NCBI RefSeq assembly: GCF_024713945.1 | Contig: NC_134679.1 | Span: 3,415,001 to 3,479,000 of the forward strand | Source of the DNA: Dermatophagoides farinae | Taxonomy: Eukaryota; Arthropoda; Arachnida; Sarcoptiformes; Pyroglyphidae | Direction of reading: 5' to 3' | DNA: 64,000 nucleotides | In this document: piece by piece, positions 12,985 through 25,000 of the stretch | How positions within the stretch are numbered: position 1 is the stretch's first letter | Layout: each line of letters opens with the position of its first letter | The notes under the pieces: model-generated | What the model saw: the letters and a program-made list of their open reading frames with translations, nothing else | Told to the model about the DNA's origin: nothing | The model's database searches: none | Position numbers and translations under genes: made by a program

Positions 12985-13135
12985 TTATGACGCTAAGGAT
13001 GTGAGTAACTGCAACTTTTACACTCGCCAAGTGCTTGCACTGGGTATTAACTTGGCATTTAATGCGGCGAAGCTGAGTCAGCCCCGCAGGGCCAAACCAG
13101 GACAGGCGCGAAGCACCTGTTCCCGGGCTGGTTAA
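12985..13135. other. GC-rich, hairpin-forming island
   Basis: In this A/T-rich window the segment stands out: 48 of the 70 bases at 13064-13133 are G or C. It holds several inverted repeats. GCCAAGT (13026-13032) pairs with ACTTGGC (13050-13056). GCCC (13081-13084) pairs with GGGC (13089-13092) around CGCA. AACCAG (13095-13100) pairs with CTGGTT (13128-13133), enclosing a second stem made from ACAGGCG (13102-13108) and CACCTGT (13114-13120), which pairs better as RNA from the minus strand because its mismatch becomes a G-U wobble. I could not match it to U1-U6, U11/U12, 7SK, 7SL, RNase P, tRNA or a hammerhead core. The plus strand is also open for about 58 codons. It could be a structured non-coding RNA, a SINE- or MITE-like repeat, or a fragment acquired from elsewhere. 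Confidence 0.45.
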
Positions 13136-13585
13136 TAAATAATTGGTTCATTCTTGTAGATAGCAAAAATCTTTTATAAATTTAAATTTTTAATAATAAT
13201 GATGATAAATAATATTTCTATTTATATCCGGCGATACATACGTTTCGATTTGCCCATTTTTACATAATTAAAATGTATATAAATAAGTATCAATTAATTA
13301 TTATTGAGAAAAATAAGAAAATATATAGGGGCAATAAAATGATGTATAAATCATAACATTTCATCAACTGTCCCATAAGTTGAATCGAGCCAATAGAATT
13401 TTTTTTTTTGATTTCTGCTTGCTGGCTGATTGACATATAGAACAAGCGGTAATGGTAAGCGGAAAAAATGATTACAACATCAATGATTTTTCACATAGAA
13501 AAATATTTCAATGAACCGGAAAAAAGATGAAGATCACTTGAGTTTTTTTTAATCTAGATTTTTTTTTGCATAGCAACCATGGATT

Positions 13586-16500
13586 CTAGATATCGACATT
13601 ATTATTTGTGAATTCCTGTAACGTATGAGCGAATCGTGTCCATTCATCACTTTTGGGAAAAGCCAATTGCTGAAATATTTGAAAAACGAATTATTGAATT
13701 TTGAATTCTCAAAGAAAAAGAGACTTATACTTACCTCGCTTACATCGTAGACCCAGATTTTTCCGTTATCATCGCCTACAACTATTTGCTGTCCATTAGG
13801 AGACCATATTAGTCGATTCAAGGCAGGATTCCCTTCGACGATTGTTGATAATGTTGGTAATTCTGTATCCTGATTCAAGTTCCAAAGATCAAGTTTACCA
13901 AGGCCATCGGCAGTGGCGAACAATGCTGGATGAATGGGTGACCACCTAACATCATATAAATAATCGCTACCATCTTCGAATGAATACAACAATTTCGTGG
14001 AAGTTGAATTATCACGCATACTCCACAGTTTAAAGGTCCAATCGAACGATGCAGTAAGAAATAGATGCGATAGTTGTTGATCCACCTGATGTGTAAGCGA
14101 TGTAGCACTGTGAAAATCAACAGCCGTTACAGGACCTTGGTGTCCTTCAAACACATCCAATATACCAGCTTTAGCACCATGTCTACAGGCCGAATAAACA
14201 GCACCATCTTGGCTACCGAGAATAAAATTATTGTAATCAGCGTGTGGAAATGACATTGATGTGACAGCAATCAAACGGGATTGTTTTTGCTGACATAGTT
14301 CCATTGTTTCTTGTGGTTGCGATAACATGTCCAAACTCCACGAACATAGCTTGCCATCGTTCGATATTGAAATTAAATTATGAGAATTAGGAGTTCCGAC
14401 GACTTTTAAACAATAAACCGGATGAGTATGTACGGAAGCCGATAAAGGGCTACGTTGGACAGGAACACGTTTTCCAGAACGGTTATCCCAGAGTACGATT
14501 TGACCTAAAAAATTTTGAAAAAATCAAATAAATTATTTGAGGGTTGCAAGATACATACCGGAATATGTACCACCAAGAATCAAATTGGGATGAAACTTAG
14601 CAAAACAGGCAGACATAACGGCCGATTGACAATGAAATACATATTCGGGGGTATTTTTCTTAAACTTCATGTTCCAAACCAAACATATACCATCTGGTTC
14701 GTTTGGTGCATGTTCATTTTGATTATAAGAAGCGACTAGCAATTCTGGAAATTGCGAACACCAATCAAAACTGGTCACTGTACGACCACGGGTCCAGCGA
14801 TCATCCGAAAAGGTTGTGTTTAAACTTAAACGTAGTCCACTTTTGTCTTCATTGTCATGACCACATTCCACTTGACCAGTATAATCGACAAATATATCCA
14901 TCGAATCGGTACAGGAAAGAGCACGTTCTGTAATTCGTACAGCGCGATCGAGAAATTTTCGAAATGATTCTGTTTGCATTAAATGCCGGCGTTCTTCTTC
15001 CTTGTATTCCAAACGTTTCTTTTTCTTTTGCTGTTGTTGCTCTTCCTGTTGCATATCCACATGATCAGTTAATGGCTGCTGTGATAAATGATTACGGTGA
15101 AGATGATGATGATGCAAATGATGATGTAAATCTTGCGGTGTCGTTGCTGGTCGAACCATTTCAACAGTTGGCAGAGACGATTTTGCTTGCTTCGATTGCT
15201 GTTGTGGAAGTTGATGATGATGACCATGTTGATTCTGATGAGTCGGGGCTCCATTCTTTGAAAAAAATCAATCAATTAATCAATTCAAAAACAACATTTT
15301 ACTTACCGTGAAAAGGCCAGAACTATTATCACCATCATCTTCATTGCCAATATCATCATAGGTCAAAACTAGAAACAAAAAAAAGAAAAAATCATATTTA
15401 TAATGTTTAAAAAACTCAGTCTTTTATTGAAAAAAGACTAGATTAAAAGCTTATAATGACAACATAAAAAATGAAAAAACAAAAACAATCAAGAGGGACA
15501 ACAAAAGAAAACTCAAATAAATCTTAAATTAACCACACAGCACATGGATCTATGACGGTTTTTTTTGAAAAAAACCGGTAGTAAGTAAAAGATCCAAATT
15601 TCTCTGTATATGATAAGCAATATGAATTTATATGTTTGTGTGGGTATTTTTGTATGTGTGTTGCTAAAATGATTGACACGAAAAAAACAAACAAACAAAC
15701 AAAAACAAAATGGATCAATCAAACGAACAGAAAACAGGACAAAAACAACTCACCATGAAATTCGTCGTCCCATTCTAAAATCATCAATTTTCACATCATT
15801 AAAATTATCATCAACGTATAGACAGATGGAAAAAGACATGTGTCAACAATATATATTCAATTAAATTTAAAATGAGAATTAAAAAACGAGATATTTGCAT
15901 GCATTTGTTTTCTATTTATAATTTAGATTTTATGAAATTTATGAACAATCAATATAATTTATCGCTAAATAAAAAAAAACAAATAGATTACCTTCATCCC
16001 AATGAATTACTGTATTGTAAAGTTTTGATTAATATAAGAAATGAAGATATTTTAGAGAAAATTAAAGATAAAAGACAAATTAGTTAGATAGGATCAATTA
16101 TTCGGTATGATATTCAAAATTTTATTATTAGTTGTATGTATGTGTGGATGCGATCAATGAAATTATTGAAAAAAATTGAGTTTTCTTTTGTCAAGGATGT
16201 GAATACAATAAGTTTAAGCTAAAACTATATCTATTCTATAAAATAAGCTTACTGCTTGAGCGCTTTAAATTGATTCTAAATCCGAAACTTACCATAGTAA
16301 TCAACAGGCCCACTTCGGCCATCATTACCGGTCGACCCAGTCGAACCATTATTGCTGGCAGTAGATGTTGCCGTCGTTTGGGTCTGTTTTTCATAAGTTA
16401 CCTGCTCTTTGGGAGCAATCAATACGGGCGGGAATGATGCTAGGCCAAGTTTAACAGCAACAGATGAAGTTGTGCCCAACGTTATAGTTTGATTCGAAAC

Positions 16501-17019
16501 GACCGATGAAGAAAGTGATGATGAACCATCTTCCGATATGGTCATATCGTTGGCCGTGGATTGTTGCTGTTGTTGATTTTGATGGTGATTGGATATTGAT
16601 AACGCATTGCCTGAAATTCATAAATCAGACATCAAATGATTGCATATATAAAGATTCCTTCTCACTTGGAATGACTTACCCTTATTCGTTATAATACCAA
16701 CCGATTCCAGCAGTTCATCAACATCTCGAATGGATGAATCACCCGGAATGGATGTTAATGATGATGACATTGAATTGTTGTTATTATTATTATTATTTAA
16801 ACTATTACTATTTACATTGGTAGAATTATTATTTATCATATTGGTCATCATGGCTGATGATGTTGATGTTATCGTTCGATTTGTTTGATGTTGACCAAGT
16901 CCAAGATCGGACATAAAATCACGATCGCGATATTTATCATTACGTCGTTGTTCTTTTAATTCACGAAGCTGTTGAAGTTTAAGCTTCTTTTTTTCAAGCT
17001 CAGCTCGACGATCCGTCAT
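13586..17019 (-). CDS. Cytoplasmic dynein intermediate chain (DYNC1I type)
   Basis: Seven exons: 17019-16680, 16610-16293, 15774-15754, 15368-15307, 15255-14559, 14504-13735 and 13669-13586, giving 763 residues with all parts in frame. The protein starts with [18 protein letters not shown], the charged coiled coil that binds dynactin p150Glued in this family. An Asn/Ser-rich linker follows, then KQTQT at residues 188-192, a match to the LC8 light-chain binding motif. After a His/Gln-rich insert comes [17 protein letters not shown] and then a WD-repeat propeller with [22 protein letters not shown] and SFDWTFKLW, all typical of the family. The C-terminus, [14 protein letters not shown], also fits. 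It scaffolds cargo adaptors and light chains onto the dynein motor in the cytoplasm. Relatives are usually about 620-670 residues; the excess is low-complexity linker. The 21-nt third exon may be optional. Confidence 0.95.
15754..15774 (-). other. 21-nt microexon of dynein intermediate chain
   Basis: Between exons 2 and 4 a 21-nt segment is framed by TTTTAG on its 5' side and GTGAGT on its 3' side. It codes for a Glu-Trp-Asp-Asp-Glu-Phe-His stretch. Both flanking introns are phase 1, so the reading frame is kept whether the segment is included (…YYEWDDEFHVLTY…) or skipped (…YYVLTY…). This region of the gene is known to be alternatively spliced in animals, which makes an optional cassette plausible, but inclusion is inferred. 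Confidence 0.55.
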
Positions 17020-17932
17020 TTTGCCGTTTTTGGATGTTGGGTTCCAAATTTTAATCGTACAAAATAATGTATTCAAATAAAATTGGAATCAAACAAGCGG
17101 CAATGTTTAGAATATACAAAGTACAGACGAACTTGGATATAGGCGTTGACCATAGATTGAATATAAAAAGGAAAGAATCAAAGTTAAAAATCAAAAAATT
17201 GTTTCAAAATGATTCAAAAATATCCGCAAGGTTGATGGATCGTATATTAATTATCCTTGAATAATTATGATCACTTTTTATCAGTATGATATTGATGAAT
17301 CATCTGTGTTTGGCCAACGACGCGTAACTATAACACCAACGTATACGGCTATGACAGAGGATTTGGCTGGCAAGCCTGGCCGCCTTCATTCATGTTTATT
17401 TCTGAAGATATATGCTAAAACCAAAACACACAAACAGGGGTTCATGAATTCCATAAACATTTTCTTGAATTTGCTCAATTTTACTTTCTGGAAATTTTTT
17501 TTTCAATCAATTAAATTACTTTTGATATGATGATAACTAATTTGGATTTAATTTTTACAAAATTTGATCATTTATTAGTCAATAGTAATTTGTAAAATCT
17601 TATTGCAAAACATTGTTATATATACAAGCTTTTTGTAATCGATAAAGTTTTCTTATTACTATTTTTTCTTTATCCTATTATATTTGAACAGTCGATCACT
17701 TTTTTTTCGGTGTGAGATTAACAAAAATAAAATAAGCGGACTGTAACGTGTAGATGAACCATTGAATTATGTCCACTTATTTCATTTGATTTTTTTTCTA
17801 ATGCGTAGGTGTTTCATTCGTATACGATGAGTATGTATGCATGATTGATGTGTGTAAATTAATTTCAAAATCTATTTTTTTGTTGATTATAATCTACAGG
17901 CTCAGTGAATTTTGTGCGAGTTCACTTAAATC
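17020..17932. other. Divergent promoter region with a less AT-rich patch
   Basis: This separates the dynein intermediate chain start (minus) from the start at 17933 (plus) and presumably holds both promoters. A CTACAG before the plus-strand leader suggests a 5' UTR intron there. The patch 17300-17400 is less A/T-rich than its surroundings and in one plus frame reads Gly/Tyr/Trp-rich (NVYGYDRGFGWQAWPPSF), like a secreted-protein exon, but I cannot join it to anything. Confidence 0.45.
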
Positions 17933-18436
17933 ATGACGTTAGAAGATGAACAACGATTATCAACTTCGCATTCATCGACATCATCTAATACAATCAACGT
18001 AGATAACGTAAACAATACTGCAGATCATCCCGAAGAATCTGATCAATCAAATTCAGATCAATCAACGTCGACACCACAAGACCACATTGAATCGACAATC
18101 GCTGAAGAAGTAAGATCAAATAATCAAGCAGAATTGCCATCAGACCAACAAGACGATTCAAATATTGACCAATTGCAGCATTATATCAATCAAATCCGTT
18201 TTGATTCGACCACTGGAAGCCATCAGATTCCACCAGAATTATTGGCCGAAGATCAAGATCTTTTGGAATCAGAATTTGAAAAACTTGATAATGATATGGA
18301 CGTCATTGAAATGTATGTAAATCGATTGAATGAACAGGCAAATGATTTGCAAGAAAAATTACATGATTTACTTCAGAATATAATTCAAGAAGATAATTTT
18401 TCATCATCCGACATCACAACAACCAAAGCCAATTAG
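17933..18436 (+). CDS. Bublin/UPF0184-like small coiled-coil protein
   Basis: Single coding exon of 167 residues. The first 110 residues are acidic and Ser/Asp/Gln-rich, with no structure visible. The C-terminal part (about residues 115-155) is a heptad-patterned segment, from ESEFEKLDNDMDVIEMYV through NEQANDLQEKLHDLLQ. It resembles the short conserved coiled coil of bublin (C9orf16, UPF0184), which organises intermediate filaments in epithelial cells. The long disordered N-terminus is absent from the vertebrate protein, so this is a family-level guess. A CTACAG at 17894-17899 suggests a spliced leader upstream of the start. The next ORF begins 62 bp after the stop with no AATAAA between them. 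Confidence 0.55.
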   Translation: MTLEDEQRLSTSHSSTSSNTINVDNVNNTADHPEESDQSNSDQSTSTPQDHIESTIAEEVRSNNQAELPSDQQDDSNIDQLQHYINQIRFDSTTGSHQIPPELLAEDQDLLESEFEKLDNDMDVIEMYVNRLNEQANDLQEKLHDLLQNIIQEDNFSSSDITTTKAN

Positions 18437-18498
18437 AATCATTGCATTTTTTGTTTAATTAATTATTATTATTATTAGTACATTTAAATTCATACATC

Positions 18499-18825
18499 AT
18501 GAATGACAACGATAATAATACGAAAAATAGCTATCGATTAATTGATAGATTACAAAACGATACTCGTTTAAAAACACTACTTACCAAGCCCAAAATTCAA
18601 ATGTTCATCAAGCAAATACTCAATGATGAACATGAATTCTTACATCAACAATTGGCTAAATCACATCGGGCAAATCATAATAGGTCATCATCGACTTTAT
18701 TCGAAGATCAACGTCTCGAGCAACAAATTTCTCCATTAGAACATCATCTAATCGATAGCCATGGATCAGACGAACAAAATTTCCTCCGATTATTAATTGA
18801 AATCATTCAACAACAACCATATTAA
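18499..18825 (+). CDS. Hypothetical 108-residue protein
   Basis: Single-exon frame starting 62 bp behind the previous stop. The N-terminal half reads as a helical, hydrophobic-patterned segment (RLKTLLTKPKIQMFIKQI), followed by a polar linker and a helical C-terminus (EQNFLRLLIEIIQQQPY). I do not recognise the family; a faint likeness to the C-terminal tail of small zinc-finger HIT proteins is too weak to use. AATAAA lies at 18848-18853, 22 bp past the stop. No promoter is visible in the 62 bp gap, so it may share a transcript with the upstream ORF. The codon usage and patterned sequence favour a real protein. Confidence 0.5.
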   Translation: MNDNDNNTKNSYRLIDRLQNDTRLKTLLTKPKIQMFIKQILNDEHEFLHQQLAKSHRANHNRSSSTLFEDQRLEQQISPLEHHLIDSHGSDEQNFLRLLIEIIQQQPY

Positions 18826-19028
18826 TTTTCATAATACAACATGTAATAATAAAATCTATAGTACATTCCCTATTAATCAAACGTTTAGTCAATTTGATTG
18901 TATTTTTATTAATTAATAATAATAATTTTAAAATGAAAAATATATCAATTTATTTCATTGGGAAACAAAAAAAGAAAATCAATAATTTCTTTGGAAAAAT
19001 AATTGAAAAAGTAAATAATAATTTTATA

Positions 19029-22000
19029 TTAATTAGGTTTCAATTCAAAATCTTTCACAACTTGTACGATCGGCACAAACAATTCACTAACATTGGGCAT
19101 TGGTGGTAAGTTATTTATATCAGCTGTTAGGTTTGATGTGGATGATCCAGATCCACCACTACTTGGTTCTAATTCAGCCAGTTTCCATTGCCACCGTAAT
19201 CGTTGAATTGATGCTAATGATTCTGCTTCCATTTGTTGACGATTCAACATATCTATTTTGATCTTGTTCCATTTATCATCATCATCACTTTTCCATGATA
19301 GAAAAACACGGCCATTAAAACGTATACGGCCACAACCGGTCAATGCTGATGGGCCATCATTTAAAAATGATGGATTGTCTGTTTTGATCTGTGCAATGAT
19401 CACGTTGTCTTGGGAATGGTCCGTTTCAAGTTCAAGTTTGTTATAAAGTTCTTCATCTTTCAAGTATGTACACACTGACAATGGCATTGTTTGATTTTTC
19501 TTATACATATCGGCACGATTATAAAGACGTAATGTTTCCTGTTGTACAACCATACAAAGTTTATCTTGTTCAACTCGATGTCGCAATCGTAGGTGATGAC
19601 GTTCTCGTTCCTGTTCGATAAACAATGAATACAATGGCGAATCTCTGGCCAATTTAGTAGGTGGTGAAGTCATTTGCAAATGTTCGGGTAATTTTGGCTG
19701 TGGAGTTGTTCTTAACAGGTAATCGCAACGATTTAATAAATAGTTCTGAAATCCAGGAGGTTGTTTTGATTCGTTCATTGTAGGTATTGGCATTGTCCGA
19801 CGTCGACGGAGTACATGATCACGAATAGCCATGAACATACGATGCGAACTACGTTCCGGTTGATACTGATAAAGATTCATGTTGAATTCTCCGTTTGATC
19901 CGTTCGGACCGATTGTATTACCGGTACCATTAGGCCCACCACTACCGTCACCTCCACCACCATTCTCATTATTATTATTGTTACCATCACCATCAGCATT
20001 TTCACTAATCTGTCCGCTAGAATTTGTTCCAGCCAATTGATTTGATTGATTTAAATTAGATTGTCCGCTACTGGCGCCCGATCCACGATCATTTGAATAA
20101 TTGTAATAGTTGGAATTTGTATTTGTCCCACCACCACTTGCGGGATTGTTAGAATTACCAGAACCACCAACAGCTGTCGTATTCGAAGTGGCCGTATTTC
20201 CCACTGCATGTCCCAATGATGATCGATCTGTGTTTGCTTGTGCTCGATTTTTCTTTTTTCTTGTACCAGTTGAAACAGGTGCATCATCATCATGATGATG
20301 TTTTTGTTGAGCTACACGTTGACTACTTCGTGTAATACGATGATTTGACGTTGTGGTGGTTGTTGCAGTAGTATTGGTCGTTGTCGATGAAGATGCCGAA
20401 CTTGCAAAAATTGATGACGACGTTGTACTCAAATTAGATATTGTTGATGATATCACAGCCGATGTATTGATGCTTTGATTCGTCAGTGATTCAGCATTTA
20501 AATTATCTACCGATTCCATTTGTTTGGTTTGCTGCTGATCACCAGTCGAAGTAACAACATAAGGATATTTTTGTGCTGGCTGACCACCATTACCACCACC
20601 ATTTATAACATTGTTTCCACCGATTGTAGTATTGCCATTACCATACTGATCAACACAGGAAACAGTTTGCGATCCATTACCACTGTTTACTGGATTGATC
20701 ACGATCATCGAAGGATTGGATCCAGAAGGCCCACTATTTACAGTGCTATTGGCACCACCACCTGTAACAACAGCACTTGAAGAATTAGAAACCGAATTCG
20801 AATTTGATGGTGGCAATACGATCCGTATGGGCGGAACTCTCATCATCATTTGTTCGCTATTGTTAGATGATACGTTGGATGTTGCTGTATGCGACGAACC
20901 AGCAAAAGAAGGATCCACGTTTTTTCCATCATCATTATCTTTATTTCTTTGACCACCATCTTCTCCAGCTGTTGATGAATTGTTTGAGTCTATTTTGTTC
21001 ACTGGTGTGGATCCTGAATCAATTAAATCATCTTGCTGAGATCTTTTTGATGATTTTGATGAATCTTTGGGCGTCTTTTTAGCACTATTATTAACCGAAT
21101 CACCACTACGACGTCTTTTACGGCCTCGAAGCTGATGTGAAGCTGGTGTGTTTACCGAATCCTTTGTAATGTTTTCATTAACATGAGCATCTTGTTTTGA
21201 TACTATTGCTGATGTTGTTATATTGCCTGATTCAACCACTGACAATGATGTTTGTTGTTCTGTATCGTTTTTCGAATTATCAACGGTTTCGCTTTTATTA
21301 CCGTCGTCTACTTGGCTACTTGTAAGGCCGGATTCGCTTGAACCAGAGCCATCGCCTGAAGATTTTTTTGTTTCATTGCCTATCGACGATGCAATCTTTT
21401 TTAAATCATCATTTTCCAATGTTGATTTTTGTTCAGAAGAATCATTGTTATTAGATGTTGTCGTTACCAATGATGATATTTGTTTCGATGATTCTGATCC
21501 AGTCGTCGTTGTAGTTGTTGCTGTAGTAATTGTTCCATTACCGGAACTAATTGCTGATGTAATGACTGATGCAGATGTTGTTGATGATAAAGTAGACACT
21601 GGGGAAGAAAATGATGATACATGCAGAGGTGGTGATGATGATGATACTGTTGATGGCGTTTGTGATGCAGTTGTTACTGTGGTTGTCGATGTTGTATTCG
21701 TGATGGATGTGGTTTGTTGGCTCGGCATAATCGATTTATCGGATGTTCTAATGGATGAGTGTCGGTCACAACGGATTGTTTGTTCAGATGTTGATGTTAC
21801 AGAAGATTTTCCAATGTTTTGTTCGTTTTCGTCTTCTTTCAATTGCTGTTGGTTAATCAAATCGTTTTGATCTTCCAATTTCGAAGCTAATAATTCTTCG
21901 TCACTATCGTCATCAGAAGGTTGAACACTTTTCTTGCTCGAGGACGATGATGAAATAGTTTTTGATTGATGTTTATTTTCTAAATGATTTCGAAGTAATC

Positions 22001-25000
22001 CTTCTATGTGTTCGTCATAAGCTAAATCAATGGCTGATTGTCCTCGTTTGTTTCGTTGTAATGGATTCGCACCGTGTTTCAATAAAATCTTAACGATGGT
22101 CTGATGACCATTTGATGCAGCATCGATCAAAGGAGTTGTTCCACATTGAGCCGAAGCATTCACATTGGCACCATGATTAACCAATACGCGTACTGCTTGT
22201 GTATGGCCACGATTGCAGGCTTCATGCAGGGCTGTCCAACCTGTGAAAATTAATCGGGTTTAGATTTAGATTCTAAAAATTGTTTGGCTTATCGATCGAT
22301 GAATAATAATTATACAAACCAGCAAAATCTTGTATGTTAATGTCATACGCTGCAGCAAACGATGTAGCTGTACAATTATGTGAATCTAATGATGATGATG
22401 AAGTTGATGTTGGTTGCTCAACCGGATTGGATCGAGTTGATTTTTTTGAACCACAGCCGAAGCCTCCGTTGTTTAATTGAAGCAAATGTTCCAATCGGCC
22501 AAAATCGCCACGAATGGCAGCCAAATGAAGTTCGGTTTCACCTTTGTTATTACGAAAAAATTTTCTTGATGCCGTTGTTGACGAAGATGCTGGTGATGAT
22601 GATGACGACGACGATGGATGTGTATGTTGATGATTATGGTTATGAATTGACGATTCTTCGCAACTTTGTGAATGATGATATGATGACGATGATGAATGTG
22701 CGTCTTGATTTGAAAGATTCGATGATTCTGAATCAGATAATCTATTGTTTGATGATATCGTAGTTGCAGCCTGCTGTTGTTGACTATGATGATGATGATG
22801 ATATAATTTAGGACTATTCGATCGAGATTTTGATTCAATAAATGGTGTTTGACTTAATGTTATCGAATTGTTATCAACGGATAGTTCTAAAGAATGTTTA
22901 TAATATAAAAAAGAAAAGTGGAAAAAATGAAAAAAATGATTCAACGGTTCTTATTCTCACTACAATGTAAAAAAAATCACATCACATCACAATCGAATCA
23001 AGAAAGAAAGGTCAAAATTTAATCAAAAATTAGAATCAATCGAAAAGAACAAAATAAAAAAAACATTATCAACATCAATAATGAAAAACAGTAAACGGCG
23101 AAAAGCAAATTCATTATTTGCAACGCGTCTGTTCACACAACAAGCACAAAGAAACTCTGTGCTCTCTCAGTATTCGTCTTTTGCTTTCTCATCAATGATG
23201 ATCAGTTGGTTGTATTGGACAAACCAGCTCCAAACTCGAAACTCTGTCCTGTAATTTTATCTTGCAAGCAGCAGTCATGCTAGGATTATATTCAAGTTGC
23301 TTGCCCCATACAAAACAAACCATTAATTTCATGAATTGATGATGATGAGAAAGGGGGATCCAAATGCTCAAGATAAACTTTCACTGATTTCAACTGTCTT
23401 TGTCTCTCTCTCTCTCATTTTTAGCTTATGAAAGTACCTCTTCCCCACAATATTGGGTATGCTGATCACACACAACCACACACCAAACCAAACAAAAACC
23501 AGTTCACACAAATGAATACATTATAAAGACAAATGTGTGTACCAGATTAAATGAACAATGTTGACACTGAATTACAAAGTTCAAAAACAAGAATATAATC
23601 ATCAAGAAAATCTATCAAATATATTCGATCTGATAATTTTTAAATCAATTTGTTTTTCATACATAGCAAGTAATTCAAATGTTGAGAACTAAAAAACGAG
23701 ACTATTTTCACTCGATTAGTTCCAATAAGTTGAAAGAGTACAACAAAGGACAAATGAGAACGCACATTTTGGCACACAAAAACACACACATCTTTCTTTT
23801 CTCATCGTGTTGGATATCGTGTTGTTTTTTTCTAATCGAAATCGAAATTATTGAATTAAATTGCGATAATATATTAAAATGGCTCACGACGAAGGAATCG
23901 ATGAATCTAAATTTCAAGGATGGCGTAAATACTATAATTCATATACCCGAACAGGACGAGCTGGTGCTTCAGCGATCACATTGGGTTTGGTTGCTGTTGG
24001 TGTTTTATATTTGATAGTCAAGCCGAAAAAGAAGTAAAATCAATCGATTGCTTTCGAAATCGTAAAGATTTTCATCAAATATTGTATACATACATACATA
24101 CAACTATTTGTATCTTAGCTACTCAGAATGAATGAATAAATAAAAATTCATTACAATTAAACTTACCATCAATTGAAAGCTGTACGGCTAATTCAATTTG
24201 TTTTCTCAATGAAAACGGTGCCGTAATGTTACCGACAATAGATGTGGATAATGATGATAATTTGTTAGTATTGAATGATTCAGTTTTGTTTCCTTTTTTG
24301 GATGATGATGAACAAGATTCATGATCACCAATCATAACTTCATGCTGCTCATCATGTGATGAATTGTTAAATGATTCATTTTCTTCTCCATTATTTTCGA
24401 TTGCATTCATAGAATTTTCATCATCACCATCATGATCTTGGTCATCGTCGTCAAAGTTTTGAATGCCAACCTCATCATCGTTATTATCATTATGATTGCT
24501 GCCAAATGTTACAACATCATTAAATGTCAAACGTCGACGTGATGATGAAGATGAACCCGTTATGCGATTACGTTTGACCGTTTGAGATTTCCTTTGATAT
24601 TCTTTACCGTTTATAGTATTTGTACGTTGTGAATTATTTGTTACAGCTTTTCGTTTACCACTACTAATGCTATTATTGTGATGATTTTGACGTAAACTAT
24701 TGTTGAAAGTGGTCAATTTGGAATCGCTTGATATTAACAACGATGATGATGTTGTGGAATATTGCTTCGTTGATCGAAGTTTCTATAAATGAAAAGAAAA
24801 ATCAATGAATCATTTCCATAAAAAAGTCTAAAACACAAACCTTATGGCTGGTTGTAGTCATCAAACATCGACGTGATATAGAATCATTGCTACTGCTATT
24901 ACTATGTTCATCTGTATGATGATGATGATGATGATTTCGATGGATTGGTTTAAGATGTGTAGTAGCTTTTGTCGTGGTCGATCTCGATGCTTGAATAGTC

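Noticed and set aside
13064-13133. Hammerhead ribozyme in the GC-rich island
   Set aside because: CTGA followed by a GCCC/GGGC stem and AAAC superficially recalls the core, but the invariant CUGANGA and GAAA elements are not present.
21223-21870. 215-codon frame antisense to the ANKRD11/12-like gene
   Set aside because: It is the complement of a Ser/Thr-rich coding stretch, giving Asp/Val runs, with no motif or start context.
22887-24166. The long ANKRD11/12-like intron as a site of a missing exon
   Set aside because: Exons 2 and 3 join in phase 1 with consensus borders and a continuous frame; the only coding signal inside is the opposite-strand ATP5MK gene.
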